DNA of 25,000 nucleotides from Penaeus vannamei (GCF_042767895.1 NC_091573.1:27145141-27170140), one strand, 5' to 3'; positions 1 to 8,696 are shown, counted from the first letter of the stretch. A program made the numbers and translations. The notes: a model not told the origin generated them from the sequence alone.

Positions 1-666
1 CAAAAGTTTGTTCTTCCTGGAAAAGATAAACACTCACCCATCACCTTTTCTTCATTGCCGCTTCCTCATAAACTTTTTTTTCCAGTTTCGCTTCTGTTTC
101 TCTTTATTTACCTTGCTCTACGTTTTTCTCGTTTTCGATTTTCTTCTTTTTCTTCGCTGATCTGGTTTTCGTTTTCTTTGTCCTTTTTCTTCTCGTTTTC
201 TGTTTTTTCTTTTGGTTTCATTATCTTTTTCTTCTCGTTTTCTGTTTTTTCTCGTTTTCTGTCTTTTCTTTTCGTTTTCTTTGTCTTTTTATTCTCGTTT
301 TCTTTGTCTTTTTATTCTCGTTTTCTTTGTCTTTTTATTCGTTTTCTTTATCTTTTTATTCTCGTTTTCTTTGTCTTCTTCATTCTTATGTTCTGTTTTT
401 CGGTTCTCCTTTTCTTGGACTTTTCTCGCTTCTGGGTCTCGTTTCCTTTTTCTCTTTCTTTGTTTTTTCTTCTTATTCTTCCTCTTATTCTTCTCTTGGT
501 TTCGTCTTTGATTTTCTCCTCTCCTATATCTCTCTTCCTTAATTTGTTTTCTTCTTCTTCCTCTTATTCTTTTGGCTTCTTCTTTCTGTTTCTCATTTCC
601 TCCGGTTCGTGTTCCAGTTCTTCTCTTTTATTCTTATGTTTTTGTTTTTTTTATTATCGTTATTAA
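1..666. repeat. T-rich pyrimidine tract with a 23-bp tandem repeat
   Basis: From about 60 to 666 the + strand is almost only T and C with scattered G. Between about 265 and 383 a unit containing TTTTATTCTCGTTTTC recurs at 23, 23 and 21 bp spacing (ATTCTCG at 291, 314 and 361, a shortened copy at 337). The long open frames here translate to F/S/L-only protein and result from composition. No promoter or exon is visible. If the Dpr gene extends to the left, this is its intron. Confidence 0.8.
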
Positions 667-894
667 TCTGATTTTTTTAGCGTTGCTCAATTGATAAAAA
701 TATATATGATGATAAATGTAATAGTCATAATGTAAATGAAAAAGTCATTTTATCAGTGATGCCGATAAAGTGGGTAATGATGATGATGATGAGAATATTG
801 ATGATGAGTGGTGATCATGGTAATGACGATGATGATTAGGATACTGCAACTGGAAATGATGTAATGACCTGAAATGACAGTAAGAACAATAATT
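667..894. other. AT-rich stretch, nothing recognised
   Basis: This is AT-rich sequence with scattered GAT/AAT triplets leading into the (GAT)n array. No gene, RNA or clear signal is visible. Confidence 0.5.
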
Positions 895-1023
<129 letters not shown>

Positions 1024-1034
1024 GAGGAGGAGGA

Positions 1035-1477
1035 GTAGGATACATAATAACAACAAACTGTCAATAATAATAATATTAATAAAGGTAATGATTATAACAT
1101 AAGTACTGGTTTTGATATTAATAATAACAATGAGGATGTGATGAAAATCATGAATAATATAATAAAAAGTAACATTGCTAATTATTATGATAATAATATA
1201 AATTCTATTAATAATGGTGAAAGCAATTGTAATGATAAATTACTAATATTTCATAAACTTAATTATACTTTAACACAGTCCATCTATTGTACAAGTTTAC
1301 ACCCTTTAGTACCAAACAATATCACATTCAAATGCACCGTTTAGATACCTCTATAACATGTCTGAAACACGTCCCAAACAAGTCCAAAAATTAATCATGT
1401 ACCTCATCCTCCGACCATATATCCTACTATGCTATTTTCACAGATTATAAACACATTTGATACATCTAGACAGCATC
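1035..1477. other. AT-rich unique DNA
   Basis: AT-rich sequence with AAT/ATA-like triplets up to about 1240, then non-repetitive DNA up to the MITE. A 68-codon open frame (1138-1344) is Asn/Ile-rich and follows base composition. No domain is recognised. Confidence 0.5.
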
Positions 1478-1794
1478 CTCTACAGTAGTGTTGTCCAAAC
1501 ATTTTTGCCAATTGTACCCCTTATTACCTTGTGCCGTTACATAGCCCCCCTCCCCACCCCCGTCCACGATGGCTAAACAGTTTTATTTAGGATAATGCAA
1601 ATAATATACTGATTATGAAAAGACTGCATTGCAGGAGCGTCTATCAATAAATTCGAATTAAACGAAAAAGGATTTAATAGCAAAATGCTTTAAAAATACT
1701 TACACAACTTAATGCTTGTTCACGTACCCTTATGATCTATGTTGCGTACCACCAGGGGTATGAGGACCCCATTTTGGACAACACTGCTCTGCAG
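1478..1794. mobile_element. hAT-type MITE with 8-bp target site duplication
   Basis: The body is 1486-1786 (301 bp). Its left end reads TAGTGTTGTCCAAAC; the right end, reverse complemented, reads CAGTGTTGTCCAAAA, so the terminal inverted repeat matches at 13 of 15 positions. Subterminal TACCCCT occurs inside both ends (about 1514 on +, about 1758 on -). The element is flanked by CTCTACAG (1478-1485) and CTCTGCAG (1787-1794), an 8-bp duplication with one mismatch. An 8-bp TSD and a CAGTG-TTC/GTCC-AAA type end are family traits of hAT transposons. There is no transposase reading frame, so it is non-autonomous. The mismatches suggest an old insertion. Confidence 0.8.
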
Positions 1795-2034
1795 GACTTA
1801 CCGGAAGATCCTTACACATCTTTCACTTTCTCTCACGTCACAATAAACCTGACGTATCACTATATCAACAAAAATCTGGAAAGGTCTTGCCCAAGGATTG
1901 ATACGGTTTTAAGACCCATTCAGTTGTCTTTGTTAACATCCTCTAACACGTTCTTATCATGTTCTGGCCACGTTCGCAATACCGTCTAACACGTTTCAAA
2001 CAAGATTTACCACGTGTTGACTCCCTCTGCCCTT
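1795..2034. other. Unique DNA, nothing recognised
   Basis: Non-repetitive DNA between the MITE and the CA-rich minisatellite. An open frame crosses the MITE boundary into this stretch (1732-1989) and is therefore unlikely to be a gene. Confidence 0.4.
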
Positions 2035-2595
2035 CCGTCTCCCCGACCACACCTACCACAACACCACTCTGCCAAGCCATACCACTTCTGAATACCGTCC
2101 TTTCCTCTCTCTCTCTCCCACACCTACCACAACACCATTCTGCCAAACCGCATCACTTCTAAATACCCTAATTTCCTCTCTTTCTCCTAAAACATATATC
2201 ACAACCTAGCTAATCACACCACTTCAGAAAACCTTCCTTCCCCTCCTCTACCACAACACCTAACTACCAAACCACACCTACCACATCACCTCTGTACACA
2301 ACCACACTTCTGAAAAACCTCACCATACCTACCACAACACTTTTGAGGATCTCTCCTTCCCCCTCTCTTTTCTACTATATCTACCACACCGCTCCTTCAA
2401 ACCCACCTTCCCCCTCTTTCTCCTTACCACACCTACCACACCACCACTCTACCAAACCACACCCTTCTCCTACCACACCTACCACACAACCACCCTACCA
2501 AACCACAACCCTCTCCTGCCACACCACTCCCCTCTCATACCACACCACACTCCTCTCATACCACACCTACCACTCTACCAAACCACACCCCTTCT
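2035..2595. repeat. Degenerate ~70-bp CA/CT-rich minisatellite
   Basis: Units share CACCTACCACAACACCA, then TCTGCCAAACC, CACTTCTGAA and a CT-rich tail. The first two clear copies are 71 bp apart (ACCTACCAC at 2051 and 2122). Later copies are eroded and collapse to short CCACACCTACCAC / CCAAACCACA phrases. The array runs up to the acceptor side of the first Dpr exon. Confidence 0.75.
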
Positions 2596-2677
2596 AATAA
2601 AGAAAAAATAAAACGTTTCCTTGCCTCACACCCCCTTCTAATAACCAAACAAACGTTTCCTTGCCTCTCCCTAACAG
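2591..2677 (+). promoter_or_regulatory. Splice acceptor region with duplicated pyrimidine tract
   Basis: The phrase AAACGTTTCCTTGCCTC occurs at 2611 and again at 2651, 40 bp apart, each preceded by CTTCTAATAA (2591 and 2635). The second copy supplies the polypyrimidine tract of the acceptor, which ends CTAACAG at 2677. The CTAAT/CTAAC phrases are reasonable branch-point candidates. The choice of 2677 as the exon border rests on the tract and on the Dpr-like reading frame starting there. Confidence 0.7.
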
Positions 2678-2846
2678 CTGGTGAGCTACGACAGGACCCG
2701 CGGGGGCGTGGTGGTGTCAACCGAGAAGGGGCTGGTGACGACCTCCCGCCTCCTGGTGCAGTTCGCCGAGCCCAGGCACTCCGGCGTGTACACGTGCGCA
2801 CCCGCCAACTCCAAGCCCAAGAGTGTCAACGTGCATGTCCTGGCTG
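2678..2846 (+). CDS. Dpr/zig-8-like protein, exon for C-terminal half of an Ig domain
   Basis: This exon encodes 56 residues plus one base, open in phase 0 from the acceptor, and ends at a strong donor (GCTG|GTAAGG). The translation starts LVSYDRTRGGVVV, continues with TEKG and TTSRLLVQ, reaches HSGVYTC (residues 34-40, Ig F-strand cysteine at 40) and closes with SVNVHVLA. In Dpr proteins the second Ig domain has the same order: a YD..RGG segment, TTS.L.IQ, DSG.Y.C, and V.VHVL.G. These proteins are neuronal surface Ig molecules that bind DIP partners in synaptic target choice; crustacean homologues are often named zig-8-like. The partner cysteine and first Ig domain must lie in exons left of the window. 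An odd detail is His34 where Ig domains usually have Asp. GC content is far above the flanks, as expected for a real exon. The family call is firm; which paralogue is unknown. Confidence 0.88.
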
Positions 2847-2943
2847 GTAAGGAGGGCTGGGTCATTTCGTGTTTTTTTTGTTTTGTTTTTTTTGGGGGGG
2901 TAATATTTTTTTTTCTCTCTTTTTGTTTTTCTTTCTGTTGTTG

Positions 2944-3082
2944 CTTTCTCTCTCTCTTTCTCTTTCGCTCTTTCTCTTTCTCTTTCTCTTTCGCTCTTTC
3001 TCTTTCGCTCTTTCTCTTTCGATCTTTCTCTTTCTCTTTCTCTTTCTCTTTCGCTCTTTCTCTTTCTCTTTCTCTTTCTCTT

Positions 3083-3113
<31 letters not shown>

Positions 3114-3131
3114 TTCTCTTTCTCTTTCTCT

Positions 3132-3205
<74 letters not shown>

Positions 3206-3210
3206 TTCTC
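2944..3210. repeat. (TTTCTC)n and (TC)n array
   Basis: The array begins as TTTCTC hexamers with TTTCGCTC variants and becomes pure (TC)n from about 3140 to 3201. Long open frames on both strands here translate to L/S/F or K/R/E runs and are artefacts. Confidence 0.96.
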
Positions 3211-3787
3211 TCTTGGTTTTCTTTGTTTTTTCATTTCTTTTTCTTTATTTTTCATTTCTTGCGATTTTTAGTTGGATTTTTCTCATTGTTTTTATAATTA
3301 TTTACTTAAAGAAATGAGTTGTATTTTAATCTTTTATAGTTTAGACTTTTCTTCTTTTATATTAGTATAAGATAAATTATGTCTCATGATCTACTCGTTC
3401 GTGTGTGTTTATCCATTCAATCATTTCTGTACTTACTTATTTACTTATACTTTAAGTTATTTGTGTTTCTATTTACATGTCCATAAGTTTCAGCGTCCTT
3501 GGCGGGAGGGGGCGCTGGGTCATTTTATAATCTATTATTTAGATTTTTCTTAATGTGTTTATTTAATCATCTATTTATATGTTTGTCTGTTTATCTTCTC
3601 ATTGACGTACTTTCTTTGGTGTTGTTTTATTTTTTGTCATTATCATTATTTGTGTATCTATTATTAAACTCAAAATTGTTGGTGTGCATGTCTTGGTTTG
3701 GAAAGGGATCCTTTGATTTTATCTTTTTGATGTTTTTCTATATATAAATTTTTGCATTTATTTATAGATTTTTTTGTCTAGTTGTCG

Positions 3788-3789
<2 letters not shown>
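3211..3789. other. AT-rich intron DNA
   Basis: T-rich, non-tandem sequence with frequent TTTA and TTAT words. No exon, RNA gene or element is recognised. A GC-rich patch at about 3495-3520 carries no coding signal. Confidence 0.5.

Positions 3790-3875
<86 letters not shown>
3790..3875. repeat. (TA)n microsatellite
   Basis: An uninterrupted alternating AT array of 86 bp (about 43 units). It is followed by degenerate TTTATTTATC/TATC tetranucleotides to about 3930. Confidence 0.97.
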
Positions 3876-3878
<3 letters not shown>

Positions 3879-4637
3879 GCATATATATTTATTTGTTTAT
3901 TTATCTATTCATTTATCTATCTATCTTTTTTCTGTATGCGTCTTCATACATTCAGTTTATTTATTGAATTTTTAATTCATTCGTTTACCCTTCGATTTAT
4001 TTCTTTATCTGTTGGTTATTTTTGTAATTACTTATTCACAATATTTTCTATTTGTTATTTATTTATTCATCTTGATTTTGCTTTGTTTATTTTTTATTTT
4101 TTCCTGGTTCTCTGTAGTTAGATTTAGCGTCAATTATTAATTGTTTTTATTTCTCTATTTTTTCTTTGCATAATTAATATAGAATAGGATTAATATAATA
4201 AAATTCATAATTGATGTACATGTAATTCTTTGGTATTTCTTTCATTCAGAAATATATTTGGAATGAAAAATGTTTCTCTTATCATTCATATATAATGCAA
4301 TATTAAATATTAAATATTAAACTGTTGGTTATCACACAACCAGTTGTTGTTAGCCACAATTACTTGTTTTCACACATATAAATATTATCAAATAAACGCG
4401 TGTCTGCGTAGTAATGATACTTGTAAGCCACAAACACCTGTTTTCACGTCAATAATACGTATTTCTCGCTAACTATTTTACCATAATAACAACACCTATT
4501 AACAACAAACCATTTTTCCCATATTAACAACACTCACTAAACCACAACAGCAATATAGTTCGATCATGAGAATAGTATTATTTTTATTGGTTAGGGGTGC
4601 CCTTGTTGACCACAAGCTACACTCAAGAACCACAATT
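3876..4637. other. AT-rich intron DNA with eroded repeat phrases
   Basis: Mostly TTTA-rich sequence to about 4300. After that, phrases such as AGCCACAA..TTGTTTTCAC recur (near 4353 and 4427), and a diverged relative of the 59-bp unit lies at about 4548-4603. No coding potential is seen. Confidence 0.5.
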
Positions 4638-4975
4638 CCTCTTCTTCTTCTTCTTCTTCCTCCTCCTCCTCCTCTTCCTCTTCTTCTTTTTCCTTTTCTT
4701 CTTCTTCCTCCTTCCCTCCTCCTTCTCCTCCTCCTCCACTTCTTCTTACTCCTCCTCCTTCACTTCTTCTTCTTCTTCTTCCTCCTTCTCCTCCACTTCT
4801 TCTTCCTCCTACTACTCCACTTCTTCTTCCTCCTCCTCCTCTTCCACTTTTTCTTCTTCCTCATCCTCCTACACTTCTTCCTCATCCTCACCATCATCCT
4901 TATCCTCCACATCCACCTCATCCTCTTCTCCTTGTTCCTCTTCCTCCACCTCCTCTTCTTGTTCCTCCTCCTCCA
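4638..4975. repeat. (CTT/CTC)n trinucleotide tract
   Basis: An irregular mixture of CTT and CTC triplets with CCACTTCTTCTT phrases every few tens of bases. Its frames give Leu/Ser/Phe or Arg/Lys polymers and are not proteins. Confidence 0.93.
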
Positions 4976-5141
4976 CACTAACATTAACTGAACCACACGA
5001 AGTAAAACTATAACTTCAACAATACGGTTTGGTCGCAAGCACAATTTTTTGACAGCGTTCCTTGTCAACCACAAACAACTCTCATAAAGCACAACACTCA
5101 CTTAAAAAAAACAACTCAAAACACACAAAAACAATTAAAAT

Positions 5142-5491
5142 ATATTAAATACCAACAATACGGTTCGATTCTAAGAACAATATTTTTATTAGTTACAATT
5201 ATATTAAATACCAACAATACGGTTCGATTCTAAGAGCAATATTTTTATTAGTTACAATTATATTAAATACCAACAATACGGTTCGATTCTAAGAACATCA
5301 TTTTTATTAGTTACAATTATATTAAATACCAACAATACGGTTCGATTCTAAGAACATCATTTTTATTAGTTACAATTATATTAAATACCAACAATACGGT
5401 TCGATTCTAAGAGCAATATTTTTATTAGTTACAATTACATTAAATACCAACAATACGGTTGGATCCTAAGAACAGTATTTTTGTTAGTGAT
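5142..5491 (+). repeat. 59-bp tandem array (about 6 copies) with B-box-like core
   Basis: Units start at 5142, 5201, 5260, 5319, 5378 and 5437, exactly 59 bp apart, and differ at only a few bases (AACAATATT, AGCAATATT or AACATCATT). Each of the first five units contains GGTTCGATTCT (5162, 5221, 5280, 5339, 5398), one base from the Pol III B-box consensus GGTTCGANTCC. The sixth has GGTTGGATCCT and is cut short by the pyrimidine tract of the acceptor. Diverged single copies lie at about 4548-4603 and 5019-5055, so the array probably grew from an older, longer repeat. No A box is clear. Confidence 0.95.
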
Positions 5492-5525
5492 GAGTTTCCC
5501 CCCCTCCTTCCCCCCCACCTCCCAG

Positions 5526-5647
5526 GAGACAAGCCAGCGGCGATCGTACACGAAAATAACAGCGCTGAGGTCTTGGTGTCGACACAGCGCCTCCACAGCT
5601 ACGTCTTCATCGCTGGAGCTGCCCTTCTGCATGTCCTCGTGTTGTAA
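5526..5647 (+). CDS. Dpr/zig-8-like protein, last coding exon with C-terminal tail
   Basis: Joined to the previous exon, this gives ...VHVLA-GDKPAAIVHENNS... and 40 residues in all, ending in YVFIAGAALLHVLVL and TAA at 5645-5647. Dpr proteins continue from the VHVL.G strand into a G[ED][KH]PAA-type phrase, then a short linker and a hydrophobic C-terminus. The order here is the same, which supports both the exon and the splice. The 15-residue hydrophobic end, without basic residues after it, suits a GPI-attachment signal better than a membrane anchor with a cytoplasmic tail. NNS (residues 11-13) is an N-glycosylation sequon. The acceptor is a CAG|GAG tandem; use of the first AG keeps the Gly and is preferred. 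The upstream part of the open frame in this stretch is intron. Confidence 0.8.
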
Positions 5648-6035
5648 TGTCTCTGTCTGTGGCTATGGGTCTTTCTTTTTTATCTCGTTTTTGTTTATTC
5701 TTTCCTTTCTCATCTCATCTCTTTGTTTTTTTTCTTTTTCTTTTGGTCTCCTTTTTTTGTGAACTCTTTAGTTTTGTTTTCATTATTGAGAAGTTTTTGC
5801 CCTGCCGGTATTACCACGGGTGCTGATGTAAGGGTGCCTCTGTATAGGCGAAGCGAGGGCCTGGAAGGGTGATGGCACTGTGATGGGCGCTCTGAGGCTC
5901 TCTCGAGGTGCCTCCAATGGACTTGTCAACTGACCTTTATCCTGATATTGTATTATCCTCATCACACATTATCATATGAATACACGAAATCAGTGACGTG
6001 TGAATGCGCACGGCCATATGGAATTATATATCTAA

Positions 6036-6041
<6 letters not shown>

Positions 6042-6129
<88 letters not shown>
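6042..6129. repeat. (TA)n microsatellite
   Basis: An uninterrupted TA array of about 88 bp, followed by short CAGACA and TGTATG phrases. Confidence 0.97.
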
Positions 6130-6133
<4 letters not shown>

Positions 6134-6368
6134 CAGACACATGTATGTATGTATATGCCTGTGTGTATATACATGTACACATAACGCACAAAGGTTCGAG
6201 GAAACGGAGAATTCTAAAGAAATCTCTGAATCTGCTTTCATTCATCTTGAAGTCACAGGAGGCTTGTCCTCCGACTCGACATCCCGAGGGATCCTGTTTC
6301 ACGGAATCCTCTTGCTGACATCAGTGGAGTCATGGTGCGCTAGGAGGTCATATATACGTGTGTGTGTA

Positions 6369-6374
<6 letters not shown>

Positions 6375-6461
<87 letters not shown>
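6375..6461. repeat. (TA)n microsatellite
   Basis: A second, equally long TA array, 245 bp after the first. It is preceded by GTGTGTGTATATATG. Confidence 0.97.
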
Positions 6462-6463
<2 letters not shown>

Positions 6464-7323
6464 GTTTGTATGTATATGTATATATATACATTTTTTCTTT
6501 TTCTGCTTTTGTCTTTCTGTTTCCTTTTTTTGTTTTTTATCTCTATGTTGTCGTGGTCGTTTTTCATGTTCATTGTGCTTTCCTCTTTCTACCATCGTTC
6601 TCCACCGTCACCACCATCAAGAACTTGTGCAGGTACCATGCTTTGCTTTTGGCATTTCTTCATGGTAGTTTTCGTTTATATCATAATCTGTATCTTCGTT
6701 TATTTTTCTTTGGGTCCATATCCCTTCTGTCATATCTTCTCATAGTCTTTTTTTAAAATATATACTATCCATAAAAAATATGTTTAAAAATCTTGTTAAA
6801 CCTTACAAGAAGGCAAGAAAACTCTCTGTCTCTTCGTCCATCTCTCACCCATCAATCATCGTAATCTGTTTGTGTTTGGACAAGTCAGATAATGTGTGAC
6901 CTTCCTTCGTGACCTTCTCTGACCTCATTCGAGCCGTAGAATTATCTCCAAAGAAGAGGTACTCGTGAGTGTTCAATAAACATTTTTTCTGTCAGTAATG
7001 TTGGTCAAGTGTCAGCCCTTGCTCCCAAAAAAAGAATTGATGTATGTGGATAGAAATGATAAACAAATAATGAGTGTAAATGTACAGATATATGGAACCC
7101 TAGATGGAACCTCTCCAGACTTCAAAAAAGAAAAGATTTTACGGACTTTATGAAACCGAGCTGAAGTGAAGACATTATAAGATTTTTAAATTCACCAACC
7201 GTAAAAAAAAGAAATTGACAGAAGAAAAAAAACAAAGGATAAAACCTACTCCACAACTTGTTAGTCGAAGAAGTACCTCTCGAGTGTTTGTGTCGGGAAC
7301 CTCAGCCGTCTTCAGGATGTCTC

Positions 7324-7381
7324 AGGAGCCTTCTCGACATCTTGCGTCTTCGTGGGAGACGTCACGGGGATGTCGGCTCCT
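7324..7381 (+). other. Candidate RNA hairpin in a GC-rich island
   Basis: Nested complementary arms are visible: AGGAGC (7324-7329) with GCTCCT (7376-7381), then CGACATC (7335-7341) with GATGTCG (7369-7375), and an inner GTCTT (7346-7350) with GAGAC (7356-7360). A competing pair is GCGTCTTCG (7344-7352) with CGAAGACGC (7382-7390), perfect over 9 bp. The island (about 7260-7440) is much richer in GC than the surrounding flank. A 70-codon open frame overlaps it but matches nothing I know. Confidence 0.4.
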
Positions 7382-8590
7382 CGAAGACGCCCATATAAGT
7401 GGAGAGGAGTTGATTAAAGGCGTGTGAGCCGATGGGAAGAAAATAAAGGAAATAAAGACACTTGATATTGTGCAGTAAAATTACGATGTCACTGTTCATC
7501 AGTTTTCATGTCACTAAACGCAGTCACTATATTCATTTTTTTATGTAGTGATGACCATTTTCACCTAAGATAAACAAATCCCAGAAAAGTGTTGAATGTT
7601 TCTTTTTTATGTAAAATATAAATATATATATTGATTATAAAAACATGACATCCAATTTCTGACCTCCTGCATAAGGCATCTCTGTGTAAAGTCCAATTTC
7701 GATGACATAACAATTTAACTGTAGATAGCATTCGTTAGACATAGAATAGATGTTTTATGATAGATCTGTGAATAGACCCCCCCCCCATCCCCCCCCATCC
7801 CCCTGCTCCCCCATCCCTCTCAGTCAACCAAAAAAATAAATAAAATGCAGTTGACATTCTCCAAGATATTAGGTTGGCCGAGATTTAACACAGAAACTGC
7901 AAGCCTAGAAGCACTGTCCTTTTCACTGAGACCCACAACATGAAGTAAAAAAAATGTGTCCATGATTGTTTGTTATGTGTACAAACTGGAGATTACATTT
8001 GGGAACACCGATTACATGTGCTTCAACCTGTTCTTTAAGATTACAATTATTTTTTTATTTTTTATTTTTTTCTCTCAATAAGAAAATATCCAAAACTTAG
8101 GTTCTGTTATACGAGTTTTTTTCTCTTTTCTTTATTTTTTAAGTAAAGAGAAGACAATAGACCGTGTGTATTCTTCCAAAGGATTTATTCAAATACCTCC
8201 CATTTTCCGTGTCCCAAATGATACAATGTGAATGTACAGCAGTTGTTTTATAAATTAATAAACATGAATGAATATGAAATTACACAGAATAAAATGATGG
8301 TTCTTTTCCATGTCTGTAAAACCATAGAGGGTTTTTTTCTTCTTTTTGTTCTCATAAAAAAAGAAACAGAAGATGATGTGTAAATTTTTCCTGTGATGAT
8401 TGTTTATATATGCTAACTTTAGTTGTAAAACTCAATGTGTATGTACAATATGTAGTTAAATATGTTACTGATTACGATCCATAATTATATATGGTCGCTT
8501 TAATATAATTTGTGTGTACAATACACATTTGTAGGTTATGATAAGTAAATGTGAATATATTATGCTTACAGACTGTTCTCCATATCTTAC

Positions 8591-8607
8591 TGTATATACT
8601 GTAAATA
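8591..8607 (+). promoter_or_regulatory. Two adjacent Pumilio response elements
   Basis: TGTATATA (8591-8598) and TGTAAATA (8600-8607) both match the UGUANAUA consensus bound by Pumilio/PUF proteins, which repress or localise mRNAs and act at synapses in insects. They lie about 32-48 bp before a poly(A) signal. They count only if the transcript reaches this point. Confidence 0.4.
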
Positions 8608-8638
8608 CTTGTATTTGTCCGATTATATATTTTTGTAA

Positions 8639-8644
8639 AATAAA
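8639..8644 (+). promoter_or_regulatory. Poly(A) signal AATAAA, probable transcript end
   Basis: This is a canonical hexamer at the end of the AT-rich unique stretch, with a T-rich segment (TTTTTTGTCC) about 25 bp downstream. Purine-rich repeat begins shortly after, so this is the last good candidate for the Dpr-like gene. Confidence 0.4.
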
Positions 8645-8696
8645 GGAACTACTTCGGCCAATGAGGAATTTTTTGTCCAATTTTATCCACTTTTAC

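Larger units (their letters stand above)
2847..5525 (+). other. Phase-1 intron of the Dpr-like gene
   Basis: The donor is GTAAGG at 2847 and the acceptor is CACCTCCCAG ending at 5525, after a C-rich pyrimidine tract. The intron splits a Gly codon (G|GA). Most of its 2,679 bp is tandem repeat: TTTCTC/TC (2944-3210), TA (3790-3875), CTT/CTC (4638-4975) and a 59-bp array (5142-5491). No further exon with Dpr similarity is visible inside. Confidence 0.8.
5648..8665 (+). other. Probable 3' UTR and flank of the Dpr-like gene
   Basis: No second gene is seen in 3 kb after the stop codon. AATAAA words occur at 6975, 7442, 8257, 8288 and 8639. The one at 6975 has a GT-rich stretch about 20 bp after it; the one at 8639 follows two Pumilio motifs. 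Long 3' UTRs are common for arthropod neuronal genes, so a transcript end near 8660 is plausible, with 7000 as an alternative. Two (TA)n arrays (6042-6129, 6375-6461) and GC-richer islands at 5800-5940, 6190-6350 and 7260-7440 lie inside. UTR assignment is inference; no splice or transcript data are available. Confidence 0.45.

Noticed and set aside
55..666. 203-codon F/S/L-rich open frame
   Set aside because: It follows the T/C composition of the tract, and other frames over the same bases are open too.
2944..3210. Core-promoter initiator/GAGA-type element
   Set aside because: GAGA-like words are unavoidable in a (TC)n array; it lies in an intron after a coding exon and has no start-site signals.
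2686..3297. Arg/Glu/Lys and Leu/Ser/Phe open frames over the intron start
   Set aside because: They arise from (TTTCTC)n/(TC)n. Only the first 56 codons after the acceptor at 2677 are real exon; the frame then reads through the donor.
7215..7427. 70-codon frame in the 3' flank
   Set aside because: Its composition looks ordinary, but it has no recognisable domain, overlaps the hairpin island and lies inside the probable 3' UTR.
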